From UMGS755 sp045590535 (lineage in GTDB: Bacteria; Bacillota; Clostridia; UBA1381; UBA9506), in the NCBI GenBank assembly GCA_045590535.1, contig JAZNRE010000039.1, forward strand, positions 1 through 38,267: 38,267 nt of DNA. Direction: 5' to 3'. The translations under genes and the position numbers were made by a program. The notes under the pieces are model-generated. The model was not told the origin of the DNA. It saw nothing but the letters and a program-made list of their open reading frames with translations, and did no database searches. This document shows, in pieces, positions 1-6,149 of the stretch. The first letter of the stretch is position 1. Each line of letters begins with the position of its first letter.

Positions 1-1
1 A

Positions 2-691
2 GGTATCAATCGTCAAGCTATTTTTGAAGACGAAGAAGATAATTTAAAATTTTTAGAAACATTAAAAACTTATAAGGCAATAAGCGAATATAAAGTATTC
101 GCTTATTGCCTTATGTCTAATCATATACACTTACTACTTCAAGTTGGTAAAGAAGATTTAGATTTAATCATGAAAAGAATCGCCGGAAGTTATGTTTATT
201 GGTATAATTGGAAGTATTACAGAAGGGGTCATTTATTTCAAGATCGTTATAAAAGCGAGCCGGTCGAAGACGAAAAATACTTTTTGACAGTTCTACGTTA
301 TATACATCAAAATCCGCAAAAAGCAGGAATTGTCAAAGAGTTAGGCAAGTATAAATTTAGTAGTTATAACGAAATTCTTATGGAAAATAAAAAGCTAATC
401 GATATAGACTTTATTTATTCAATGATATATCGAGAGGACTTTATTCGATTTTGCAACGAACCGAATAGCGATAAGTGCTTAGAATATGACGAAAGCGACG
501 GTAGGCTAAGCGACGCTGATGCCATTAAGGTCATACAGAAGATTTCTAAATGTCGAAATGCATCAGAGTTTGCTAAACTTGAAGTCAAAAAGCGCGACCA
601 GTATATAAGCAAATTAAAAGAAGAAGGCTTATCAATACGGCAAATAAGTAGGCTGACGGGGATAAGCTTTGGAATCGTACGAAGACTATAA
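2..691 (+). CDS. REP-associated tyrosine transposase (Y1/HUH family), 5' partial
   Basis: The frame is open from base 2 and reads in with G-I-N-R-Q-A-I-F-E-D-E-E-D, the usual start of the Y1 fold, so the gene begins outside the window and the ATG at 113 is internal. Visible motifs are the HUH pair in MSNHIHLLLQ (metal-binding histidines) and RYIHQNPQKAGIV, whose Tyr is the candidate nucleophile. The last ~30 residues (SIRQISRLTGISFGIVRR) look like a helix-turn-helix, as in many clostridial members. Such proteins are single-strand endonucleases relatives of IS200 TnpA that are thought to process or spread palindromic REP sequences. A palindromic repeat begins 4 bases after the stop codon and recurs through the next 3.3 kb, which supports the family call. 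No stop or frameshift interrupts the visible part. Confidence 0.9.
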   Translation, partial: GINRQAIFEDEEDNLKFLETLKTYKAISEYKVFAYCLMSNHIHLLLQVGKEDLDLIMKRIAGSYVYWYNWKYYRRGHLFQDRYKSEPVEDEKYFLTVLRYIHQNPQKAGIVKELGKYKFSSYNEILMENKKLIDIDFIYSMIYREDFIRFCNEPNSDKCLEYDESDGRLSDADAIKVIQKISKCRNASEFAKLEVKKRDQYISKLKEEGLSIRQISRLTGISFGIVRRL

Positions 692-694
692 ACA

Positions 695-720
695 ACACAA
701 GAGAACCGTCCCCCTGTGTC
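695..720 (+). repeat. Palindromic REP-like repeat, copy 1
   Basis: The copy has ACACAAG, then AGAACCGTCCCC, then TGTGTC; it lacks one base of the consensus right arm. It begins 4 bases after the transposase stop codon, the position expected for a repeat mobilised by that protein. Confidence 0.85.
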
Positions 721-738
721 TAAGTCTTGTAAATAAAA

Positions 739-983
739 TGCTTGTACATAATGATGTTAATTCAGTAATAGCTTCAGACGGAACTGTGAGTAGCCGCACA
801 TTGTTTGGAAACTACATATCAATGGGCGATGATACATTTATTAATCTGTCTTGGAAAAAAGAAAAAAGAGACAATTGGGGATTTATAAAATATACAAAGA
901 ATGATAATGGCGAGCTTGAGTGGAAAAAGCTTGGCAAAAAGTTTAATATTACATCAGTATTAGAAAAGGCTGGGATAAGATGA
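739..983 (+). CDS. Hypothetical protein or 3' gene fragment (80 aa)
   Basis: I do not recognise a family. The plausible ATG is at 739, 18 bases after repeat copy 1, and it has no good Shine-Dalgarno sequence. The frame is also open upstream through the repeat, as expected if the repeat cut off the 5' end of a longer gene. The product is hydrophilic and rich in Lys, Asp and Gly (DGTVSSRTLFGNY, WKKEKRDNWGFIKY), with no membrane segment. Its stop overlaps the next ATG (ATGA at 980-983), so the two genes were probably co-translated. Confidence 0.45.
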
Positions 984-1501
984 GGATTGATTATAAATGG
1001 TTTATAATTATGTTTTTTGTTTTAGTGTTAGTGCTGTTTATTCACTTAAAAAATAATGGTTTATATATTCTTAATAAAATTACTCTGACAGAGATTGAGC
1101 TAATAAATAAATATACATCAATCGATTTTCCGAAAGAAACGGTTATTGAATATTTTGTGTTGGATGATGATATAAACTCAAACTTTTTTAGTTATAATCA
1201 ATATCTCAAAGCAACATTATTAGTACCAAACGAAAAAATTGACAGTCTTTTCCCTGAAGATTCCAGAGAATACAATAAAGATATGATCTTAGATTTAAGG
1301 CGTGAAGAAACGGATGAGAATATTAATTTTGGAGTTTGGGCCCCCATTACCGTTGTCAAGTGGTTTGCCAAAACACAAAGAAGCATTCTAATTACAGCAA
1401 TGGAACCTGGTGATACTTATACGAGAATGTATGTTTCTGTTGACAAATTGGGTTGGAAGCTATGGCCAGGATATGAGACAGACGGAGACCGGGGGCAGTA
1501 A
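980..1501 (+). CDS. Membrane-anchored hypothetical protein (173 aa)
   Basis: The start overlaps the previous stop by four bases (ATGA). A hydrophobic helix at about residues 8-23 (WFIIMFFVLVLVLFI) is followed by a hydrophilic extracytoplasmic domain, so this is a single-pass N-in protein or uncleaved signal anchor. No family recognised. The last residues (YETDGDRGQ) are read from bases resembling degenerate repeat (1485-1507), so the repeat cluster may have replaced the natural C-terminus. Codon use is strongly AT-rich, like its island neighbours and unlike the genes after 4142. Confidence 0.55.
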   Translation: MRIDYKWFIIMFFVLVLVLFIHLKNNGLYILNKITLTEIELINKYTSIDFPKETVIEYFVLDDDINSNFFSYNQYLKATLLVPNEKIDSLFPEDSREYNKDMILDLRREETDENINFGVWAPITVVKWFAKTQRSILITAMEPGDTYTRMYVSVDKLGWKLWPGYETDGDRGQ

Positions 1502-1507
1502 GACGGG

Positions 1508-1544
1508 GACACAAGGGGACACAAGAGAACCGTCCCCTTGTGTC
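1508..1544 (+). repeat. Palindromic REP-like repeat, copy 2 with an extra half-site
   Basis: A perfect 27-bp copy lies at 1518-1544: arms GACACAAG and CTTGTGTC around the core in AGAACCGTCCC orientation. A half-site GACACAAGG precedes it at 1508. It separates the end of one ORF from the start of a truncated one. Confidence 0.9.
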
Positions 1545-1779
1545 ATGGATGGATGCTCACGAGTTTGGAACTCCTTCAAACTTAGGCACATATGAAAGAA
1601 CTTTGCAAACTTATATGGATTTGACTAATAATGCAAAAGGTATTGAAATAGGTTCATCCACAAATTATGAGTCCATAGAGAGATTGATAAGAAACGCTCA
1701 ATTCACTGGCAAATTATTTAAAATAGTAGATGGCAATGTGATTCGTACAAATGGAAATTTAACATTTGGTGTCAAATAA
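1545..1779 (+). pseudogene. C-terminal gene fragment resembling DUF6973-type domain
   Basis: The frame is open from the repeat at 1540 to a stop at 1777-1779, without a Shine-Dalgarno sequence or a convincing start. The peptide begins abruptly with W-M-D-A-H-E-F-G and continues TYMDLTNNAKGIEIGSS. That pattern, an Ala-His-Glu followed by M-D-L-x-N-N-x-x-G-x-x-I-G, is what I associate with DUF6973 domains of polymorphic toxins and related secreted proteins, but I could not run a profile search. The N-terminal half of such a domain (the earlier HA..NA histidine motif) is missing. I read it as an orphan 3' fragment cut at the repeat. Confidence 0.5.
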
Positions 1780-1791
1780 CAGGGAGGAAAA

Positions 1792-2148
1792 ATGAAAGAA
1801 TTTAAAAAAATTGGCATTGTTATTATTGTGTTGTGCATTTGTCTATCTGTCTTTACGCTTGCGCGTATGAACACTTTAAAACAATTTGATTGCAAGCGTT
1901 GGAATGAAGATTTTAAAAAACGGAAATATATGGTAGAGGATTTGGCAAGCAGGTATGGACTTATAGGTATGTCGAAAGAAGAGATAATAAATTTGTTGGG
2001 CGAAAATCAAATGTTTATATCTTTTGCTAATCAAAGTGTTGTAGAAGGGATTCATTATATTATAGGGATGGGTTATGCTGAACCTATGTTACTGGATATT
2101 CTCTTTAATGAAAACGGATATGTTGAAAAGTATGGCATTGGAAATTAG
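1792..2148 (+). CDS. Signal-anchored small protein with GMSK..LLG domain (118 aa)
   Basis: ATG 1792 sits 6 bases after AGGGAGG, a strong ribosome-binding site. Residues 7-25 (IGIVIIVLCICLSVFTLA) form a signal anchor. The rest contains W-N-E-D-F, then R-K-Y-M-V-E-D-L and IGMSKEEIINLLGEN. A closely similar arrangement occurs at the C-terminus of the protein at 2661-3194, so the two share a domain. The GMS-K/T-x-E-E-V-x-x-L-L-G pattern recalls BamE/SmpA-type domains, but that is only a motif-level resemblance. The gene ends 2 bases before a repeat cluster. An immunity or stress role is possible but unproven. Confidence 0.65.
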   Translation: MKEFKKIGIVIIVLCICLSVFTLARMNTLKQFDCKRWNEDFKKRKYMVEDLASRYGLIGMSKEEIINLLGENQMFISFANQSVVEGIHYIIGMGYAEPMLLDILFNENGYVEKYGIGN

Positions 2149-2150
2149 GG

Positions 2151-2222
2151 AGACAGGAAGACAAGGGGACGAAGACCAGGGACAGGGACACAAGGGGACG
2201 GTTCTCTTGAGGGACACAAGGA
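2151..2222 (+). repeat. Degenerate REP-like repeat cluster, copy 3
   Basis: The cluster contains half-sites (GACAAGGGGACGAAGACC) and one near-complete copy at 2187-2213 in GGGACGGTTCT orientation, whose right arm has decayed to CTTGAGGG. A further GACACAAGG follows at 2214. It begins directly after the preceding stop codon. Confidence 0.85.
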
Positions 2223-2234
2223 GGAGATGAATAT

Positions 2235-2534
2235 TTGCTAAAAAAATTACTTGGAAAAATATCATTTGTTTTCTTGACTCTCTTTGGCATATTTATTGTA
2301 TACGGAGAAGTGGTTATCAGGTTATTTAGAGGAACAGAGTGGTCGGGTAAAGCATATGACATATATTATTTAATACCAATACGAGCTCATGGTTTAGTTG
2401 CATTATTTAGTTTTTGGCTTTTAATATATTTGTTGTCTGAAATTACAAAAAAGAAATCCATCCCTAAAACAATCTTACTAATAATCTATGCCATTTATGT
2501 TTTTTTGTTTTTTGGTACATTGCGTGGTATGTGA
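2235..2534 (+). CDS. Small integral membrane protein (99 aa)
   Basis: The start is TTG at 2235, 7 bases after AGGAGGAG (2219-2227), part of which comes from the end of the repeat cluster. Three hydrophobic segments are visible at about residues 10-26, 50-68 and 78-95. There are no enzymatic motifs. It has the size and topology of many orphan bacteriocin/toxin immunity proteins, but this is context-based inference. The stop lies 3 bases before another repeat cluster. Confidence 0.6.
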   Translation: MLKKLLGKISFVFLTLFGIFIVYGEVVIRLFRGTEWSGKAYDIYYLIPIRAHGLVALFSFWLLIYLLSEITKKKSIPKTILLIIYAIYVFLFFGTLRGM

Positions 2535-2537
2535 TGG

Positions 2538-2634
2538 TGTCAAGAGAGACAGGAGAGACAAGGGGAAGAGACAAGGGGACGATTCCGACACAAGAGAACC
2601 GTCCCCTTGTGTCAGAGAACCGTCCCCTTGTGTC
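2538..2634 (+). repeat. REP-like repeat cluster, copies 4 and 5 in tandem
   Basis: Degenerate half-sites (GAGACAAGGGG) at 2545-2580 lead into a perfect 27-bp copy at 2587-2613. A second core plus right arm follows at 2614-2634, so the two share an arm. Both are in AGAACCGTCCC orientation. Confidence 0.9.
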
Positions 2635-2660
2635 GGTTATTATAATTTGAGGTGCGGTAA

Positions 2661-3194
2661 ATGAGAAATAAGATTATAAATATAATGTTATATTTAATAT
2701 TAATGGCTATGTGGATATATCTCTTTTTATATATACAACTTTCTATTAAGGCTGGTTTGTTTTCATGTTTTATGGATTTGTATGGAAAAATGTGGATTGT
2801 TGCAGGTTTATTACTTACACTAATAGCGCTGCTATCACCTTTATATTTAAGGGCTTTTGTAAAGAAAGAACGACATGTTTCACTTTTATCAATTATAATT
2901 TGTGTCAGTTATGCTTTGATAATTATCTGTTGGTATAGCTTTTCAAGTAACCAATTTAAAGACTTTACAGTAGAAAAGTGGAGAAAATTTCCAAATCAAA
3001 GAATTTTGATGTTAGATGACCTAAAAGAATGTCATATGATAATAGGGATGTCCAAAGATCAAGTTATAATATTATTGGGACAACCAAATAAAGTAATAGA
3101 CAATATGTATATTTATGAATATGATTATGGATATATAGAGGTCTCATTTTTGAATGATTTGGTTAACTCAATAACAGCGACAGATTATTTTTGA
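2661..3194 (+). CDS. Multi-pass membrane protein with C-terminal GMSK..LLG domain (177 aa)
   Basis: ATG 2661 follows TGAGGTG (2648-2654) by 6 bases. Three hydrophobic stretches (about residues 5-27, 42-66 and 75-95) are followed by a soluble tail: VEKWRKFPNQRILMLDDL and then IGMSKDQVIILLGQPN. This tail matches the soluble part of the 1792-2148 product in order and spacing, indicating a shared domain fused to different membrane anchors. Function is unknown. The stop codon is again followed within a few bases by repeats. Confidence 0.65.
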   Translation: MRNKIINIMLYLILMAMWIYLFLYIQLSIKAGLFSCFMDLYGKMWIVAGLLLTLIALLSPLYLRAFVKKERHVSLLSIIICVSYALIIICWYSFSSNQFKDFTVEKWRKFPNQRILMLDDLKECHMIIGMSKDQVIILLGQPNKVIDNMYIYEYDYGYIEVSFLNDLVNSITATDYF

Positions 3195-3197
3195 CCG

Positions 3198-3309
3198 ACA
3201 TCGTGGACACTGACACAAGGGTTTGACACAAGGGTGACACAAGGGGACTGACACAAGGGGACGGTTCTATTGGGACACAAGGGACACAAGGGGACGGTTC
3301 TCTTGTGTC
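3198..3309 (+). repeat. REP-like repeat cluster, copies 6 and 7 plus half-sites
   Basis: Several GACACAAGG half-sites are spaced irregularly at 3206-3250. A near-complete copy lies at 3250-3276 (right arm decayed) and a perfect 27-bp copy at 3283-3309, both in GGGACGGTTCT orientation. This is the largest cluster in the island. Confidence 0.9.
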
Positions 3310-3315
3310 CCTAAA

Positions 3316-3417
3316 TTAGAAATAAACATTTCTCAAAACATTTTAGTAAATGGCTATATAGCTTTTATGGCGGCAAATGGAGACGATATTACATATATTG
3401 GAACGCTTTTAAAATAG
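3316..3417 (+). pseudogene. 3' remnant of an unidentified coding sequence (33 codons)
   Basis: A frame open from within the repeat reads LEINISQNILVNGYIAFMAA, then NGDDITYIGTLLK, and stops at 3415-3417. It has no start or ribosome-binding site. The composition is that of normal coding DNA, so I take it as the tail of a gene whose 5' portion was replaced by the repeat cluster. The parent gene is not recognised. Confidence 0.4.
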
Positions 3418-3437
3418 TAATTTTCATAGGAGGAAAT

Positions 3438-3974
3438 ATGAGTATTTTTGTAAAACTTAAAGAGCGATATATACTCGATAAGAAATATAATATTATGGCA
3501 TTAAGAGCTATTATGTATTTTTGTGTTGTGATACAGTTGATTTGGACACTGATGCCTGTGGTATTGCAAATGCCTGTGTTAGAACTCGTCACCTCTTTTA
3601 TAATTGCATTTATTAGTTTTTCCTTTGCTTATGTTGTTGGTTACCTTTTGGAAGTATTTCTGTTTTATATTATATTTAAAAAATATTTAAATAATAGTCT
3701 GCGTACGGCAGAAAAACAAGTGGCACCACTCTTGTTTTTGAAAATATTAGTTCCGTTTATATTTAATTTGATTGGATATTTTCTAAACATACCGAGTCTT
3801 AACGTGACTATTAAATTATTGCAATTTTTAATCGTTGTTTTATATATGTGTTATCTTGTATTTGGTGACATTTTTAAAGAAAAATGCATTATGAGATTGT
3901 TCGTTTACCTTATTGGAAGTCAATTATGTGAAGGATTAGCCATTTTGATGAAAATGGGAATAAATGCTGCTTGA
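3438..3974 (+). CDS. Integral membrane protein, hypothetical (178 aa)
   Basis: ATG 3438 follows AGGAGG (3428-3433) by 4 bases. Four to five hydrophobic helices are visible, at about residues 22-45, 50-78, 93-117, 124-143 and 150-170. No catalytic or transport motif stands out. The stop codon at 3972-3974 lies inside the first bases of the last repeat cluster, so the repeat sits exactly at the gene end. Codon use is AT-rich, typical of the island. Confidence 0.6.
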   Translation: MSIFVKLKERYILDKKYNIMALRAIMYFCVVIQLIWTLMPVVLQMPVLELVTSFIIAFISFSFAYVVGYLLEVFLFYIIFKKYLNNSLRTAEKQVAPLLFLKILVPFIFNLIGYFLNIPSLNVTIKLLQFLIVVLYMCYLVFGDIFKEKCIMRLFVYLIGSQLCEGLAILMKMGINAA

Positions 3975-4020
3975 CAAGAGACCCGTCCCCTTGAGACACA
4001 AGGGAACGGTTCTATTGTGT
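3973..4020 (+). repeat. REP-like repeat cluster, copies 8 and 9, decayed
   Basis: A copy in AGAACCGTCCC-like orientation (AGACCCGTCCCC core, 3973-3997) overlaps a copy in the opposite orientation (GGGAACGGTTCT core, 3995-4020). Together they form an inverted pair. This is the last copy I can find; the AT-rich island ends here. Confidence 0.85.
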
Positions 4021-4081
4021 TGAAGAGAAAAAGTAAGTTGACTTTTCTATTTAATGTCGTTATCTGTCTTGCCAACTTGAA

Positions 4082-4110
4082 TTGACAAACGCCTTCCTTT
4101 ATGGTAGAAT
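4082..4110 (+). promoter_or_regulatory. Sigma-A type promoter of the aldolase gene
   Basis: TTGACA (4082-4087), a 17-base spacer and TAGAAT (4105-4110) lie 31 bases before the start codon. This is nearly consensus. Confidence 0.8.
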
Positions 4111-4141
4111 AAGATGATTACATAATATAGGAGAGAGGCAA

Positions 4142-5164
4142 ATGTTATATTTTATCAATGACTATTCTGAAGGAGCGCATCCTGAAGTTTTAAAGCGTTT
4201 AGTTGAAACAAACATGGAAAAGCTGACAGGCTACGGCACCGATGTTTACACCGAGTCTGCCGCAGAAAAAATTAGAGAAGCCATTGGCGTGCCCGATGCC
4301 AAGGTGTATTTCATTTCCGGCGGCACACAAACAAACCAGCTTGCCATTGACAGTCTGCTGGAAAGCTATGAGGGTGTTATTTCCGCTGCCAGCGGTCATA
4401 TTATGGGTCATGAAGCCGGCGCCATTGAATACACCGGCCACAAGGCCATAGCCCTGCCCCATAAAGAAGGCAAAATCACCGCCGAAGCCGTTAAGTCTTA
4501 CATTGATATTTTCTATGCCGATGCGCACCACGACAGAATGGTGTTCCCCGGCATGGTTTACATTTCTCACCCCACCGAATATGGCACCCTTTACACCAAA
4601 AAAGAGCTTGAGGCGCTTTCGCAGGTTTGCCGTAGCTATAACATTCCCCTTTATTTAGACGGTGCTCGTTTGGGTTATGGCATTGCCACCCCAGAATGCG
4701 ATGTTACTTTAAAAGAAATTGCACAGCTTTGCGACGCTTTTTATATTGGCGGCACAAAGGTTGGCGCTCTTTGTGGCGAGGCACTCATTTTCACAAAAGA
4801 AGAGCCCTCCCGCTTTATCACAAGAGTGAAGCAGCACGGCGCTCTGCTTGCTAAAGGCCGGCTTTACGGCGTGCAATTTGACGCTTTGTTTACCGATGAT
4901 TTATACTTTAAAATCAGTAAAAACGCCATCGATACCGCTGACCGCATCCGTGCAGCGCTTCGCGAAAAGGGATATACCTTCTTCCTCAACACCACCACAA
5001 ATCAGACCTTTATTGTGATGGAAAATGAGCAGCTTAAAAAGTTTGGCGAAGAAGTGCAATATGATTTTTGGGAGCGGTATGACGATAACCACACGGTTAT
5101 TCGTCTTTGCACCAGCTGGGCTACCAAAAATGAAGATGTTGATGCCCTCATTGAGTTGCTTTAA
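4142..5164 (+). CDS. Threonine aldolase / beta-eliminating lyase family PLP enzyme
   Basis: Fold-type I PLP enzyme of the low-specificity L-threonine aldolase family, which cleaves threonine or allo-threonine to glycine and acetaldehyde. Visible markers are the SGGTQTN phosphate-binding loop (about 59-65), H90 in GHIMGHEAGA near the cofactor ring, D173 in LDGARLGYG (pyridine-N partner) and K206 in YIGGTKVG, the Schiff-base lysine. Length (340 aa) is normal. A start just after GGAGAGAGG (4130-4138) and a near-consensus promoter suggest a monocistronic gene, closed by a terminator at 5179. Substrate cannot be fixed from sequence; other beta-eliminating lyases share this fold. Base composition jumps here relative to the preceding island. 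Confidence 0.88.
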   Translation: MLYFINDYSEGAHPEVLKRLVETNMEKLTGYGTDVYTESAAEKIREAIGVPDAKVYFISGGTQTNQLAIDSLLESYEGVISAASGHIMGHEAGAIEYTGHKAIALPHKEGKITAEAVKSYIDIFYADAHHDRMVFPGMVYISHPTEYGTLYTKKELEALSQVCRSYNIPLYLDGARLGYGIATPECDVTLKEIAQLCDAFYIGGTKVGALCGEALIFTKEEPSRFITRVKQHGALLAKGRLYGVQFDALFTDDLYFKISKNAIDTADRIRAALREKGYTFFLNTTTNQTFIVMENEQLKKFGEEVQYDFWERYDDNHTVIRLCTSWATKNEDVDALIELL

Positions 5165-5178
5165 TCTAAAATTTTTCA

Positions 5179-5209
5179 AAGACGGTTGCCATGGCAATCG
5201 TCTTTTTTT
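5179..5209 (+). terminator. Intrinsic terminator
   Basis: AAGACGGTTGCC and GGCAATCGTCTT pair over 12 bp (one G-U) around a 2-base centre, followed by a T run. It lies 15 bases after the aldolase stop. Confidence 0.88.
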
Positions 5210-5246
5210 GTGCCAATGAGGTCCATTAAAATCATGCTTTTTGTTA

Positions 5247-5274
5247 TTGACTTTATTATGTTGCATGATATAAT
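5247..5274 (+). promoter_or_regulatory. Sigma-A promoter with extended -10
   Basis: TTGACT (5247-5252), 16 bases, then TATAAT (5269-5274) preceded by TGA, which gives the extended -10 TGN motif. It drives the TPR/DUF4037 pair. Confidence 0.75.
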
Positions 5275-5324
5275 TTAGGTATAAACTTACTTTTTTTACA
5301 TCGTTTTTTGTTGGGAGAATGCCT

Positions 5325-6149
5325 ATGAATACAGATAAAACCCCTGAAATTTTGAAGATTGATTTTGAATGTTCCACATGTAACAAAGTGAAAAAGGCAA
5401 GCCAGCACATCCCCGTGCAAAGAGTGATTGAAAAGCTTGACCGCTTTTTTGATACCAACGATTTATCCGGCGCCAGAGGTCTGCTTGAATATTGGCAGGC
5501 TGAGGCACAAAGCGTGGACGACACAGCGGGTGAGCTTTCCATTGTGAACGAAATGCTGGGGCTTTACAGAAAAACTGCTGAAAAAGAAAAGGGGCAAAAA
5601 GCTGTCGCCCGTTCCTTAGAGCTGCTTGCTTTAACAGCCAAAACCAAAACCATCTCAGGTGCTACCATTTTGATTAACGCCGCCACCACCTCTAAAGCCT
5701 TTGGCAAGCCTGAAAAAGCCGTACCTTTATACGAAAAAGCCATTGAAATTTATAAAGCCTGCGGTGTTTTAGAGGATGATTTACAATTTGCTGCGCTTTA
5801 TAATAACTTTGCAACCACCCTGGTTGATTTAGAGGAATTTGAAAGAGCAAAAGAGCTTTATGAAAAAGCCATTGCCATCACAAGCCGTCAGGTTGAGAGC
5901 CTGCTTGACTGCGCCGTTTCTTATGTGAATTTGGCCCACCTTTATGAACGGTGGCAGGGAGCCGAGAGCGAGCATATTGAAGTTTGCATGAAAAAAGCCG
6001 AGGCTCTTTTGAGGGATGAGCGCATTAACCAAAACGCTTATTATGCCTTTGTTTGTGAAAAGTGTGCCCCTTCTTTTGATTATTTTGGCTATTTTGTGCT
6101 GGCAAAAAAATTAACCGATAAAGCGAGGGAAATTTATGGCCGGTCTTGA
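5325..6149 (+). CDS. Tetratricopeptide repeat protein paired with DUF4037
   Basis: I choose ATG 5325 over the in-frame ATG 5319 because GGGAG (5313-5317) is 7 bases from the former and touches the latter. The 274-aa product has TPR-like helix pairs from about residue 90 to 215 (PEKAVPLYEKAIEIYKACG, FERAKELYEKAIAI, AVSYVNLAHLYERW), a protein-interaction scaffold. Two C-x2-C pairs, FECSTC near the N-terminus (C16, C19) and FVCEKC near the C-terminus, could bind metal. The 3' end overlaps the DUF4037 gene by 14 bases, so the two are translationally coupled and probably form a complex. The cellular role is not known to me. Confidence 0.8.
   Translation: MNTDKTPEILKIDFECSTCNKVKKASQHIPVQRVIEKLDRFFDTNDLSGARGLLEYWQAEAQSVDDTAGELSIVNEMLGLYRKTAEKEKGQKAVARSLELLALTAKTKTISGATILINAATTSKAFGKPEKAVPLYEKAIEIYKACGVLEDDLQFAALYNNFATTLVDLEEFERAKELYEKAIAITSRQVESLLDCAVSYVNLAHLYERWQGAESEHIEVCMKKAEALLRDERINQNAYYAFVCEKCAPSFDYFGYFVLAKKLTDKAREIYGRS

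Noticed and set aside
113..691. Complete transposase gene starting at ATG 113
   Set aside because: The frame is open to base 2 and the upstream residues continue the Y1 fold (GINRQAIFEDEED), so ATG 113 is internal.
695..4020. Clustered short repeats taken as a CRISPR array
   Set aside because: Copies occur in both orientations, spacing is irregular (0 to 900 bases) with ORFs between, and no cas genes are present. They fit transposase-associated REP palindromes.
4199..4570. Long reverse-strand frames opposite real genes (for example inside the aldolase, lepA and purL genes)
   Set aside because: They lack ribosome-binding sites and family motifs and mirror the codon structure of the true gene on the other strand.
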